A stretch of DNA of 64,000 nucleotides from Permianibacter fluminis (GTDB lineage Bacteria > Pseudomonadota > Gammaproteobacteria > Enterobacterales > Permianibacteraceae): the NCBI RefSeq assembly GCF_013179735.1, contig NZ_JABMEG010000001.1, positions 2,604,001 to 2,668,000 on the forward strand, given 5' to 3'. Shown here one piece after another: positions 1 to 7,675 of this stretch (its first letter is position 1; every line of letters begins with the position of its first letter). Under the pieces are notes generated by a model. It saw nothing but the letters and a program-made list of their open reading frames with translations, had not been told where the DNA came from and made no database searches. The translations under genes were made by a program, and so were the position numbers.

Positions 1-287
1 CCCTGATCAGTCAGCCAGTTGACCAATTCCGCGTGGACGCCGCGTGCCCATGGCCAGGAACCGTTGTCCGGCTCCATTGCGGTCATGCTGTAATCATCGA
101 TATCGATGACCACAATCGACGGATCCGGCAATTGCTGCTCGGCACGCAGGCGGGTCAGCGCATCCAGCCAGAGAAAATCCAGCCGTTGCAGCGGCACGGC
201 AACGCTGCCCAGCAACAGCAGCAACAGTGTCAGCGCGAGTGCCAGCAGCAGGCTGCGATTTTGCAGGCGATTGCGGCGCGTGATCAT
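1..287 (-). CDS. CHASE2-domain sensor protein, N-terminal part (runs off the window)
   Basis: Only the first 95 codons are present; the gene continues beyond position 1. The reading frame begins MITRRNRLQNRSLL, followed by one strong Leu-rich membrane segment (about residues 12-30). A Leu-rich stretch and the motif PSIVVIDIDDYS come next, then a SWPWARGVHAELV-like stretch. That order (TM helix, VVIDIDD, WPWxR) is typical of the extracytoplasmic CHASE2 sensor domain. CHASE2 usually precedes three membrane helices and an adenylate cyclase, kinase or diguanylate cyclase output domain, which lies outside the window, so the signalling output is unknown. The ATG at 287 overlaps by ATGA the stop of a doubtful small ORF upstream. 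Confidence 0.75.
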   Translation of the reverse strand, partial: MITRRNRLQNRSLLLALALTLLLLLLGSVAVPLQRLDFLWLDALTRLRAEQQLPDPSIVVIDIDDYSMTAMEPDNGSWPWARGVHAELVNWLTDQ

Positions 288-418
288 GTGCGCACCGGGG
301 CGATGAGGTGATCGGGCTGGTGGCCGAAGTAGTGGCCGAGGTAGCGACCGAGGCTGTGGCCGGGTTCGTGATCGAAGCCGTGACCGAAGGTCAGCGCAGC
401 AAGCAGCAAATCATCCAT
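284..418 (-). CDS. doubtful 44-residue Gly-His-rich small ORF
   Basis: This small frame starts at an ATG (418) and ends with a TGA that overlaps the CHASE2 gene start (ATGA), as in translationally coupled pairs. The predicted peptide begins MDDLLLAALTFGHG and then repeats a GH-x-x-G/F pattern (GHSLGRYLGHYFGHQ). No Shine-Dalgarno sequence precedes it and I recognise no family. It may be a leader peptide, a metal-binding micro-peptide, or simply a low-complexity shadow frame. Confidence 0.2.
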   Translation of the reverse strand: MDDLLLAALTFGHGFDHEPGHSLGRYLGHYFGHQPDHLIAPVRT

Positions 419-452
419 GAGGCACGACGGACCGTCGTCGGAGAGGTACTGA

Positions 453-496
453 CAGCATACCGGCCGGTGGCGAAAGCGCAACCGGCCGGTATGCTG
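453..496. terminator. 16-bp perfect inverted repeat downstream of the M16 protease pair
   Basis: CAGCATACCGGCCGGT (453-468) and its exact reverse complement (481-496) flank a 12-nt loop. The repeat lies 19 nt past the stop of the M16 operon and is the likely transcript end. It lacks a run of T on the minus strand, so it may act as an RNA 3'-end stabiliser rather than a classical intrinsic terminator. Confidence 0.5.
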
Positions 497-514
497 ATAT
501 CAGAATGCCGGATA

Positions 515-1918
515 TCAGAACGCTTGATAACTGTCGGTGCTGATATCCACTTGTTTGACTTCACCGTATTTGCCGGCAATACCGCCGATGTCGGCGGCGT
601 TGCCAATCAGGACGAATTGCAGTTTGTCCTGCGGCAAATGCTGGCGGGCGAGCTGGTTGGCTCGCTCGACGGTCAGGCCTTCGACATCGGCCAGGAAGCG
701 GTCGAACTGGGCTTTGCTCATGTGGTTGTGATGCAGCACGGTCAGGGCTTCCGCCAGATCGGCGGCGGTTTCAAATTTCGGCGGATACAGACCTTTGACA
801 TAGGCCTTGGCCGAGGCCAGCGTGGCATCGTCGATGCCCTGGGTCCACAGACGCTGATAAGTTTTCAGCGCCAGATCGATGGCCTTCTCGGTATTCGCCT
901 TGGCGGTAAAGGTGGTGATGTTGAACAGGCCGCCACCGCGCAGCGCTTGCAGCTGGCTGCGGGCACCATAGGTCAAGCCGGAGTTCACCCGCAGCTCATC
1001 GTTGAGCCAGGAGGTGAAGCGGCCACCGAGGATGGTGTTGACGACCGTCAGCGCGTTGTAATCCGGATGATTGCGGGCCACACCGGCACCACCGATATAA
1101 AGCGTCGTTTCAATCGCATCGGGTTTGTTGACCAGCACCACGCGGGCTTTGTCGACCGCGACCGGCACCGCAGCCGGTTCTTCGGTTTTGCCGGCCGCGT
1201 TGCCGCGCCAGCTGGAAAACGCCTGCGCGATGCGCTTTTTCATGGCCTTGGCATCGTAATCGCCGACGACGATCAAGGCGCTGCCTTGCGGCACATAATG
1301 CTGGCGATAGAAGCGCTCGATGGCATCGCGGTCGAGTGCCTTGACGCTCGATTGCAAGCCGGATACCGGATTTGCGTAGACCGAATCGCGATACATCAGT
1401 TGCTGAAAATAATTGCCGATGACCTGGCGCGGGCTTTGCCGCATCAGCTCCAGTTCCTGCAGACGGCGATCGCGTTTCTTGTTGAACTCGTCGGCCGGAA
1501 AGCTCGGTTGCAGTAGCGCATCGACCAGCATCGGCAGCAGCGTATCGGTATCCTGATTGACGAACTCTGCGGTGATGCCGGCCGTTTCCAGATCAGCGTT
1601 GGCGGTCACGCTGGCGCCCCGCAAATCGAAGGCTTTTTCCAGTTGTTCCTTGCTGTAGCGTTTGCTGCCGAGCAGCAGGCTTTCTGCGGTCAGCAGGGCG
1701 ATGCCGTAGGCGTCGCCATCGGCGATGGCGCCGGCCGGCAGATCCAGCCGGACATGCACCAGCGGCACTTCCTTTTGCGGCATCAGATAGACCGTCAGGC
1801 CGTTGTCGAGTTGGTAGCGCTCGAATGCCGGCAGCTCAAAGTCAGCGTTGGCAGCGCCAGAAAGCGTGCCGGCGAAAACGCCGAACGCTGCGGCCAGCAG
1901 GGTTGTCAGCTTGTTCAT
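515..1918 (-). CDS. M16-family zinc protease homologue, non-catalytic subunit
   Basis: This 467-residue protein has a signal peptide (cleavage near ...GAANA-DF, residue 25) and the fold signature of M16 peptidases. The QLDNGLTVYLM strand is followed by the position where the HxxEH zinc motif should lie. Here that position reads LTAES (76-80), so the zinc ligands and catalytic Glu are missing. In the M16B family such inactive subunits pair with an active partner, as in mitochondrial processing peptidase and bacterial periplasmic M16 pairs. The active partner is encoded immediately upstream with only 2 nt between stop and start, so the two are almost certainly co-translated and form a heterodimeric periplasmic protease. 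The substrate is unknown. Confidence 0.9.
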   Translation of the reverse strand: MNKLTTLLAAAFGVFAGTLSGAANADFELPAFERYQLDNGLTVYLMPQKEVPLVHVRLDLPAGAIADGDAYGIALLTAESLLLGSKRYSKEQLEKAFDLRGASVTANADLETAGITAEFVNQDTDTLLPMLVDALLQPSFPADEFNKKRDRRLQELELMRQSPRQVIGNYFQQLMYRDSVYANPVSGLQSSVKALDRDAIERFYRQHYVPQGSALIVVGDYDAKAMKKRIAQAFSSWRGNAAGKTEEPAAVPVAVDKARVVLVNKPDAIETTLYIGGAGVARNHPDYNALTVVNTILGGRFTSWLNDELRVNSGLTYGARSQLQALRGGGLFNITTFTAKANTEKAIDLALKTYQRLWTQGIDDATLASAKAYVKGLYPPKFETAADLAEALTVLHHNHMSKAQFDRFLADVEGLTVERANQLARQHLPQDKLQFVLIGNAADIGGIAGKYGEVKQVDISTDSYQAF

Positions 1919-1920
1919 GT

Positions 1921-3249
1921 TCAGTCTTCCTTGGCCGCGAGGATGCCGACGGTGCGGCGAGATTTGCTCAGGTAATCACGGGCAACGCGCTGGATGTCGG
2001 CGGCGCTGACTTGCTCATAGGCTTTCGGTGCGTTGAACATCTTGTCGTAGCTGCCGAAATAGACTTCATAGGTGCCGAGCGTGTTGGCTTTGCCGTTGAT
2101 GGTTTCCAGTTGTTTGTAAAAACGCATCAGTTTCTGGCTGCGGGCTTTTTGCAGTTCTTCCTTGCTGACGCCATTCTTGATCAGTTTGTCGATTTCGGCG
2201 TACAGCACAGACTCAATCTGCGCGGCTTTGGTATCGCCACTGGCGATGGCATAAATGCCGAGCAGGTAAGGATCAAAATGCTCTTCGTAGTCGGCGCCGA
2301 CCATGGTGGCAAGACCGCTGTCGACCAGTGCCTGATACAGCCGCGAGGAATTGCCCTCGGCGAGAATCGAGGTCAGCAAACTGAGCGCGTAGTAATCCGG
2401 ATGGCTGGCGGCCGGGGTTTTGTAGCCAATCAGCAGATGCGGCGTGCTGACCGAGTCTTTTTGCACGAACAGCCGTTTTTCGCCTTTTTGCTCCGGCTCC
2501 ACGGTGTGAATCGGTCGCGGCGGTTCGGCTGCCGGAATCGGGGCAAAATATTGCTCGGCCAGTTTTTTTACTTCGGCAACTTCGACGTCACCAACCACCA
2601 CCGCGACGGCGTTGTTCGGCGCGTAGTAGGTGTCAAAGTAGGATTGCAGATCACTTTTTTTCCAGTTTTTGATATCGGACTCGTGACCAATCACCGGCCA
2701 GGAATACGGATGGGCCCGGAACGCAGCGCCATCGACTTCTTCGCCGAGCGTGCGCCACGGTGAATTTTCCAGACCAGTGGTGCGTTCGCTGGCGACCACG
2801 CCGCGCTCGCTGGCGACCATGGCATCGTCGAGATTCAGATCCGCAATGCGGTCGGCTTCGAGATCAAAAATCGTTGCCAGTGCCGAGGCCGGAAACCAGT
2901 CGGTGTATACGGTCACATCGTTGGTGGTGTAGGCGTTGTTGGCGCCGCCATTGGCTTCCATCACCCGGTCAAATTGTTTCGGGCCGTATTTTTTGGCGCC
3001 GTTGAACATCATGTGTTCAAAAAAATGCGACAAGCCGGTGATGCCGGGGTGCTCATTGCGCGAGCCGACTTTCCAGAACACGTAAAAGTTGGCGTTGGGA
3101 ATCGAGTGATCTTCCAGCACCAGAAATTTCATGCCGTTGGCCAGCGTTAAGGTCTGCACGTCTTTAGCGGTGGTGACGGCCTGCGCCGATGACATCAGCC
3201 CGAACAGGCTGGCGGCCAGCAATACGCGTCTCTTGAAATGTCGTTCCAT
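1921..3249 (-). CDS. M16-family zinc metalloprotease, catalytic subunit
   Basis: This 442-residue periplasmic insulinase-type protease has the inverted zinc motif HFFEH at about 75-79 and the third ligand Glu in VASERT near 155, so it should be active. I chose the ATG at 3249 (MERHFKRRVLLAAS) because it begins a clean signal peptide ending near SSAQA. The open frame extends 48 codons further upstream, but that part is Pro/Arg rich with no signal. This is the first gene of a two-gene operon with the inactive partner. Such pairs degrade oligopeptides or mature exported proteins, and the role here is not known. Confidence 0.92.
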   Translation of the reverse strand: MERHFKRRVLLAASLFGLMSSAQAVTTAKDVQTLTLANGMKFLVLEDHSIPNANFYVFWKVGSRNEHPGITGLSHFFEHMMFNGAKKYGPKQFDRVMEANGGANNAYTTNDVTVYTDWFPASALATIFDLEADRIADLNLDDAMVASERGVVASERTTGLENSPWRTLGEEVDGAAFRAHPYSWPVIGHESDIKNWKKSDLQSYFDTYYAPNNAVAVVVGDVEVAEVKKLAEQYFAPIPAAEPPRPIHTVEPEQKGEKRLFVQKDSVSTPHLLIGYKTPAASHPDYYALSLLTSILAEGNSSRLYQALVDSGLATMVGADYEEHFDPYLLGIYAIASGDTKAAQIESVLYAEIDKLIKNGVSKEELQKARSQKLMRFYKQLETINGKANTLGTYEVYFGSYDKMFNAPKAYEQVSAADIQRVARDYLSKSRRTVGILAAKED

Positions 3250-3515
3250 GTTGACGTCCGTGAGGTAGGGGGAATGAACCGCGCGCAGCTTGCCACAGCC
3301 GGCGCGGGCCGCTCCATGAGAGATGTGTAGAAAATTGTCTGGCTGGGGCGCGGTTCGCATCCTGCCCGGCGGCAATGCCGGTGCGGGCGGCATTCTGTTG
3401 AGGACTCATTCGGCAAAACGCGGCTTGACGGTTTGAACGGAGCTGATGGAATGAAACCGGCTGAAACGCGCAATCCGGATGAAGGAAACCGACGTTATGG
3501 AGCCCGAACCGCGAC

Positions 3516-3965
3516 TCAGGCCGGTGCGCTGATCGGACGTTCCAGCAAATCGGCCAGCTGCGCGGCATCGCGCGCGTCGTAGTGCCGGCCAAACAGGTTC
3601 TGGATAGCGGTCTGGTAAACCGGCCACATTCGCTTCTGCATGGCAAGGCCGGCCGGGGTCAGCACGGCATAGAGGCCGCGCCGGTCTTCGCTGCAGTTGT
3701 CGCGGGTGACAAGGCCCTCTTTTTCCAGCCGATCCAGCAGCCGGGTCAGATTGGAGCGCGACAGCACGATGCGTTCACCTAAGTCAAACAACCGCAGCCG
3801 CTGATCCGGCGCAGTTTTCAGCTCGATCAATACGTCATACCACTCCAGCGGCGGCAGGCCGGCCTCGCTGAGCGCGGCTTGCACGCCTTCCAATAGGAGT
3901 TTCTGGGCTTTGAGCAGCCGCGCCCAGGCGCGAATGGTCGGGTCGGCCAGCAGGTCGGCGGGCAT
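3516..3965 (-). CDS. MarR-family transcriptional regulator
   Basis: The 149-residue protein has a winged-helix MarR domain. The recognition region ERIVLSRSNLTRLLDRLEKEG (about 70-90) is followed by the wing DNCSEDRRGLYAVLT with the conserved D-x-R-R/G signature. The start at 3965 has GGAG at good spacing; an in-frame ATG 54 nt upstream lacks one. It is transcribed divergently from a rhodanese/DoxX pair. Two TTGCA-type palindromes lie between the genes, so it probably represses itself and that pair. MarR proteins next to DoxX, rhodanese and pirin genes usually respond to electrophile, quinone or sulfur-species stress; the ligand here is inferred, not shown. Confidence 0.9.
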   Translation of the reverse strand: MPADLLADPTIRAWARLLKAQKLLLEGVQAALSEAGLPPLEWYDVLIELKTAPDQRLRLFDLGERIVLSRSNLTRLLDRLEKEGLVTRDNCSEDRRGLYAVLTPAGLAMQKRMWPVYQTAIQNLFGRHYDARDAAQLADLLERPISAPA

Positions 3966-4024
3966 GGCGGGTCTCCGGTCAGGTAGCAGGGGCAGGGCGG
4001 GTTGCGGAAAAGTTACCATCGCGA

Positions 4025-4042
4025 TAGTTGCATTTGCAAATA
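4025..4042. promoter_or_regulatory. MarR operator, distal copy
   Basis: TAGTTGCATTTGCAAATA is an 8-2-8 dyad with one mismatch between half-sites (TAGTTGCA and TATTTGCA). It lies 60 bp upstream of the MarR start codon and 39 bp, centre to centre, from the perfect copy. TTGCA half-sites of this kind are typical MarR-family binding sites. Confidence 0.65.
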
Positions 4043-4063
4043 AATCGATCTAGGCTGTACTTG

Positions 4064-4081
4064 TAGTTGCAAATGCAACTA
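4064..4081. promoter_or_regulatory. MarR operator, perfect dyad
   Basis: TAGTTGCAAATGCAACTA is a perfect 8-bp inverted repeat around AA, about 100 bp upstream of the rhodanese start and in the divergent MarR/rhodanese intergenic region. With the imperfect copy at 4025 it suggests cooperative repression of both transcripts. Confidence 0.75.
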
Positions 4082-4183
4082 TATCGACTGCCCGAGCTGA
4101 CGCTGGCCACGTTCAGGCGGCGCAGTCCCGTCCGAATCACGCTGTGACACCGGTACCAAATTGCCGGTTTTAGGAGCCATGCC

Positions 4184-4510
4184 ATGCAAACCCTGTCTCG
4201 TACCGAGTTGCTGAACAAACTGCTGCAGGGGCCACGCCCGATCCTTATCGAGGCGCTGCCCGAGCGTTACTACCGCGCCGGCCATCTGCCCGGCGCGCTG
4301 AACATCAACCACGACGCCATCAAGGCCACCGCCGCCAGTGCGCTGCCGGACAAGGATGCCGAGATCGTCGTTTACTGCGCCAACGCGGCCTGCCAGAACT
4401 CCGACATGGCAGCGGTGCAGCTGAGCGCGCTTGGTTATCGGAAGGTTGCGGTATTCAGGGGCGGCAAGCAGGACTGGCAAGAGGCCGGTCTGGCACTGGT
4501 GGGGGCATAA
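4184..4510 (+). CDS. rhodanese-like domain protein
   Basis: The 108-residue single-domain rhodanese has the family landmarks RAGHLPGALN (about 31-40) and the active-site loop YCANAACQNS with Cys65 as the expected sulfur acceptor. A second Cys at 70 sits where many single-domain enzymes have Ser or Thr. The protein would transfer sulfane sulfur or carry persulfide in the cytoplasm. Start at 4184 with TAGGAG upstream. It lies 3 nt before a DoxX gene and is divergent from a MarR regulator with operators between them, which suggests an inducible sulfur or electrophile stress unit. Confidence 0.88.
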   Translation: MQTLSRTELLNKLLQGPRPILIEALPERYYRAGHLPGALNINHDAIKATAASALPDKDAEIVVYCANAACQNSDMAAVQLSALGYRKVAVFRGGKQDWQEAGLALVGA

Positions 4511-4513
4511 GCC

Positions 4514-4924
4514 ATGACGACGTTGACGATGAATCCGATTGCGAGGCCTCACAGCTACGGCGCGCTGTTACTGCGGTTCGCACTCGGCCAGATGTGGATT
4601 GCGCACGGCACGATGAAACTGACGGTCTTCACCGTCAGCGGCTTCGCCGGTTGGCTCGACAATCTGGGTTTGCCGGGTTTCATGGCCGGACCGGTGATCG
4701 TTGCCGAAATTCTCGGTGGTATCGCCATCTTGTTGGGCCTGTATGGTCGCTGGGTGTCGCTGGCGATGGTGCCGGTATTGGCCGTCGCCCTGTGGACCCA
4801 TTTGCCGAATGGTTGGCTCTTTACTAACAGCGGTGGCGGCTGGGAGTTTCCGGCGTTCTTGATTGTCGCATCGCTGGTGCACGCGTTGCACGGTGATGGC
4901 ATTTGGGCGCTGAAGTCGCGCTGA
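4514..4924 (+). CDS. DoxX-family integral membrane protein
   Basis: The 136-residue protein has four hydrophobic segments and the DoxX hallmarks: RFALGQMWIAHGTMKL near the start, LPGFMAGPVIVAEILGGIAIL in the middle, and a final aromatic segment. DoxX proteins are inner-membrane components linked to oxidative or thiol stress and, in some HvfABCD-type operons, to copper RiPPs. This copy follows the rhodanese gene by 3 nt, so it belongs to the MarR-controlled unit. It is not near the HvfA-like precursor at 34.6 kb. Confidence 0.85.
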   Translation: MTTLTMNPIARPHSYGALLLRFALGQMWIAHGTMKLTVFTVSGFAGWLDNLGLPGFMAGPVIVAEILGGIAILLGLYGRWVSLAMVPVLAVALWTHLPNGWLFTNSGGGWEFPAFLIVASLVHALHGDGIWALKSR

Positions 4925-5010
4925 GTGGACTGCAGTCAATGAAGTAATGGCTGTTACATTGGGGTGGGCCAGCCAAGTATCCGCTGGCAGAGGATCTGCA
5001 ATGTGTTTTC

Positions 5011-5167
5011 GATCCCCCTCCTTGTCAAGGAGGGGCTAGGGGTGGTTGCAGGAGGCAGAAAACGACCCTGCAGGTTGAGAACATGCCAACAGTTGCCGAT
5101 TTTCAGATTTCCAATCGTTCGGCGCTCAACCACCCCCAACCCCTCCTTGACAAGGAGGGGAGTGATC
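5011..5167. repeat. MITE/REP-pair-like element with terminal hairpins
   Basis: The ends are mutually inverted: GATC + CCCCTCCTTGTCAAGGAGGGG + a GGGGTGGTTG box (5011-5048), and its near complement (5128-5167). Each end folds by itself around CCTTGTCAAGG or CCTTGACAAGG, and the two ends also pair with each other. The ~80-bp centre has no gene. Similar CCCTCCTTG-type dispersed repeats are frequent in proteobacteria and are usually read as non-autonomous mobile or REP-like elements. Confidence 0.7.
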
Positions 5168-5217
5168 CTGCTCGCGCTGAAGTAGCGGCAATCACCAACC
5201 GAATAATTGTGACCCAG

Positions 5218-5254
5218 AAAGAAAAAGAGCCGGCAAAGCCGGCTCTTTTTCTTT
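5218..5254. terminator. bidirectional intrinsic terminator between doxX and pirin
   Basis: AAAGAAAAAGAGCCGGC (5218-5234) pairs with its exact complement at 5238-5254 around AAA. Poly-A and poly-T flanks serve both strands, so it can end the convergent doxX and pirin transcripts. Confidence 0.9.
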
Positions 5255-5290
5255 TCATTGCATCAAACAACTCATGAATCAACGCATCAA

Positions 5291-6208
5291 TCAACTGGCC
5301 AATTTTCCGGCTTGGTAATCGCGAATGGCCTGTTCGATTTCCAGCGGCGTGTTCATCACAAACGGGCCGTACTGAACAATCGGTTCGCGCAGCGGTTTGC
5401 CTGCCACCAGAATGAAGCGGCTGTCGGCGGTTGCCGTCACCCGGACACCACTGCTGCCGCTTGTCGACGTCAGTATGCCCATCTGCTGTCGGCGCAGCGG
5501 CCGCGTCAGTGCACCAATCGTCAGCTCGCCTTCATACGGATACAGAAAGGCGTTGTGGCCATCCTGAATCGGGATCTGCAACGTGCTGCCTGCCGGCGCA
5601 TGCACATCAAGATACAGCGGCTCGGTATCCGGCCGTTGCACCGCGCCGTTGACACCGGCAAAAGCACCGGCAATCACGCGCACCAGACTGCCATTTCCCA
5701 ACGTGACTTCCGGAATCGCGGTCGCCGGCAAATCCTGATAGCCCGGTGCCGTCAGCTTGTTCTTGGCCGGCAGGTTCACCCACAGCTGAAAGCCGCGCAT
5801 CAAACCGTCTTCCTGCTCCGGCATTTCCGAATGGATGATGCCGCGCCCGGCTGTCATCCACTGCACGCCGCCGTTGGTCAGCAAACCGGAATTGCCGACG
5901 CTGTCGCGGTGACGCATGCGGCCATTGAGCATATAGGTCACCGTTTCAAAACCGCGATGCGGGTGATCCGGAAACCCGGCAATGTAATCACCCGCCTGAT
6001 CCGAACCGAACTCATCCAGCATCAGAAACGGGTCGAGCCGCTTCTGCAGGTTTTGCGTCAGCACCCGGGTCAGCTTGACGCCAGCGCCATCACTGGTCGG
6101 CCGACCAACCACGACTTGCTCCAGCTCGCGGCTGGTTTCGATGCGCGGTTCAACGCTTGGGCGAATCGGGGTGGGCGATGTCGTTGTGGGCTGAATAGCA
6201 GTGGACAT
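5291..6208 (-). CDS. pirin family protein
   Basis: This 305-residue bicupin has the pirin metal site: DHPHRG (His82, His84) and GIIHSEMP (His126, Glu128). The N-terminal cupin (about 40-150) carries the metal ligands and the C-terminal cupin (about 190-290) is degenerate, as in the family. Some bacterial pirins have quercetinase activity and others modulate metabolic enzymes; the specific role cannot be read here. The start is supported by GGAGGT 7 nt upstream. It lies convergent with the MarR/rhodanese/DoxX unit, and pirin and DoxX are common companions in electrophile-stress regulons. Confidence 0.93.
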   Translation of the reverse strand: MSTAIQPTTTSPTPIRPSVEPRIETSRELEQVVVGRPTSDGAGVKLTRVLTQNLQKRLDPFLMLDEFGSDQAGDYIAGFPDHPHRGFETVTYMLNGRMRHRDSVGNSGLLTNGGVQWMTAGRGIIHSEMPEQEDGLMRGFQLWVNLPAKNKLTAPGYQDLPATAIPEVTLGNGSLVRVIAGAFAGVNGAVQRPDTEPLYLDVHAPAGSTLQIPIQDGHNAFLYPYEGELTIGALTRPLRRQQMGILTSTSGSSGVRVTATADSRFILVAGKPLREPIVQYGPFVMNTPLEIEQAIRDYQAGKLAS

Positions 6209-6382
6209 GGTGTACCTCCGGTTATTTGCTTGGCGGTATCGGTTTCCTACCGCTGATGTAGGTCAGCTTACGCCCGACCGCTTATTCGAACCAGCTGATG
6301 GATTTGACCGAGTTGTTGTGAAATCTTGAATGATTGGCTGGTTGCTGTTTAATCAGTCGAGGAGGGTGGGGCGATTGCCACC

Positions 6383-6802
6383 ATTGCCGGGTCCCGCCCC
6401 GGCGGGCGGGTAACTTTCTTTGGCGCAAAGAAAGTTACCAAAGACAAATTCGCCGGGAGCGAATTTGCACGCCGAAGGCGCCGCCAGGCCAAGGCCATGG
6501 ATGGCCTTGGTGCAACATGCCCGACTCCGAGCCGCTAAAACGATGAAGCTGTTTTAGCGGTTCCCTGTGCATGTCATTCGGTGCATCCATGCACCTCACC
6601 CTTCGGGCGGCTGCGCCGTGCAAAACGGCAATCCTGCCGTTTTGTCATTCCGTCTGGGGCTTTTCAGACAGTGCACCCCTGCACAGTCTGAAAAGGCGTC
6701 GGCTTCCTGCCTCGCCCCTTCGTTTCACTACAGGCTATTAACCCAGACTGCATTCCGCTGAGCTCTGCACTTCCTGCGGTCGTCGGCTCGTCGAACGGGC
6801 GA
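6383..6802 (-). repeat. large structured dispersed repeat, copy R1 (reverse orientation)
   Basis: Between pirin and the next gene lies a reverse-oriented copy of the repeat also seen at 8289 and 19538. It contains the GC box CCCGCCCCGGCGGGCGGG, the TTTCTTTGGCGCAAAGAAA hairpin, the CCGCTAAAAC...GTTTTAGCGG hairpin, the CTTTTCAGAC...GTCTGAAAAG hairpin and the CGGCTCGTCGAACGGGCG end box. It carries extra inserts (6437-6530 and 6560-6640). Short ORFs crossing it are artefacts. The rest of 6209-7063 holds no gene I can support. Confidence 0.75.
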
Positions 6803-6985
6803 GTAAGTCAAAGGCACGCTACGCGCAATGCCAGAACAAACCGTCATTCTCGCGAACGACTGCATGGATGCAGGAGGTAGAGCAATGCAGGAGCAGTTGC
6901 CGAAGCGGGAATCCTGATGCTTTATCGGCATGAGCAGTACTTTGAGTCTTGCTGTTCACCGACTACTTCAGCGCACGCGGAGGAG

Positions 6986-7053
6986 GTGCGAATCCGCGTA
7001 GCGGCTTCGCACGAATGAAAAAACATGCGTCCGAAACGCTGCGCGGTTCGGAC
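6986..7053 (-). terminator. two tandem hairpins downstream of the 7064 gene
   Basis: Reading the minus strand, GTCCGAA...TTCGGAC (7053-7029) is followed within 5 nt by a run of T. A second hairpin, GTGCGAA...TTCGCAC (7012-6986), comes next. The pair starts 11 nt after the stop of the secreted hypothetical protein and probably terminates it. Confidence 0.6.
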
Positions 7054-7063
7054 CTACTGTGGC

Positions 7064-7468
7064 TCAGTTGGCAGTCTCCGGGAGTTGTCCATAAGAAGTA
7101 TCCAGGAAGATCTCGTAACTGGCTGACGCAGCCTCAAGCTGATGAAATGGCACCGTGGCGGACGAGCCAACCTTTAGCGTGACAGCGCCGCTTCCTGCGT
7201 AGATGGGTTTGTCGCTCGTAATGTCCTTAAGCGTGACGACGATATTCACTTCGTCTTTACCTATCGCCTCCGACTCCAGTCGCATTTCATATTCATTCGG
7301 GAATGTCATGGTAACTGCTTCGGTTTGTCGCATGAGCACACCATTGGTGTACGTGCTGGCTCTTTCGCCCGCCGACTTCTTTATTGTGAGGTGCACGACA
7401 AGGCCCTCTTCGGCAAACGCTGAACTGATCAATGTCAGGCAAAAAGCTACTGTTGCCTTCAATTTCAC
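7064..7468 (-). CDS. small secreted hypothetical protein
   Basis: The 134-residue protein starts with a GTG at 7468, chosen because GGGAG lies 6 nt upstream and because it directly begins a signal peptide (VKLKATVAFCLTLISSAFA). The mature part, about 115 residues, alternates beta-prone segments (LVVHLTIKKSAG, VTMTFPNEYEMRLES, NIVVTLKDI, GAVTLKVG), suggesting a periplasmic beta-sandwich. No family recognised. It is the last of three small minus-strand orphan genes at 7.0-9.0 kb separated by repeats. Confidence 0.7.
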   Translation of the reverse strand: MKLKATVAFCLTLISSAFAEEGLVVHLTIKKSAGERASTYTNGVLMRQTEAVTMTFPNEYEMRLESEAIGKDEVNIVVTLKDITSDKPIYAGSGAVTLKVGSSATVPFHQLEAASASYEIFLDTSYGQLPETAN

Positions 7469-7600
7469 TGCAATCTCCCATATGCACTGGTGCCGCACAT
7501 CGCGGTTTGTAGGTAGTGCTGTCAAGTCCAATACCGTCCGAGCTGGCTGACTCGGAACGTTGAGCTTTGATGGCTGTCAGTTCGTTGGTTGGGGTGGAAC

Positions 7601-7641
7601 GCCCAACCTGTGATTTCAGGAAGGCGGCTCAGATGTTGGGC
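7601..7641. repeat. GCCCAAC...GTTGGGC inverted repeat (attC-core-like)
   Basis: An exact 7-bp inverted repeat whose arms fit the integron attC core consensus (RYYYAAC and GTTRRRY) lies 35 nt past the stop of the 7676 gene, where an attC site would sit. The 27-nt interior is shorter than in known attC sites and L-boxes are not obvious, so the attC reading is speculative. Confidence 0.3.
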
Positions 7642-7675
7642 ATCGCGGGTGCCTCGCGCTCGGATTTGAGGCGAC

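Noticed and set aside
308-1516. 402-codon open frame on the plus strand, and similar long antisense frames (1825-2763, 9197-10726, 13934-15067 minus, 40873-42723, 55702-56889)
   Set aside because: They mirror well-supported genes on the other strand (M16 proteases, M2 peptidase, homospermidine synthase, CzcA/CzcB, RNase E), lack ribosome sites and give family-less, biased proteins. They arise from high GC and codon bias.
1921-3393. Longer start for the catalytic M16 protease at 3393
   Set aside because: The extra 48 residues are Pro/Arg rich and would bury the signal peptide that begins at 3249.
4514-4924. DoxX gene as the missing HvfD partner of the EGKCG precursor
   Set aside because: It is 30 kb away, outside the transposon and under a MarR-controlled rhodanese unit, so a link is not supported.
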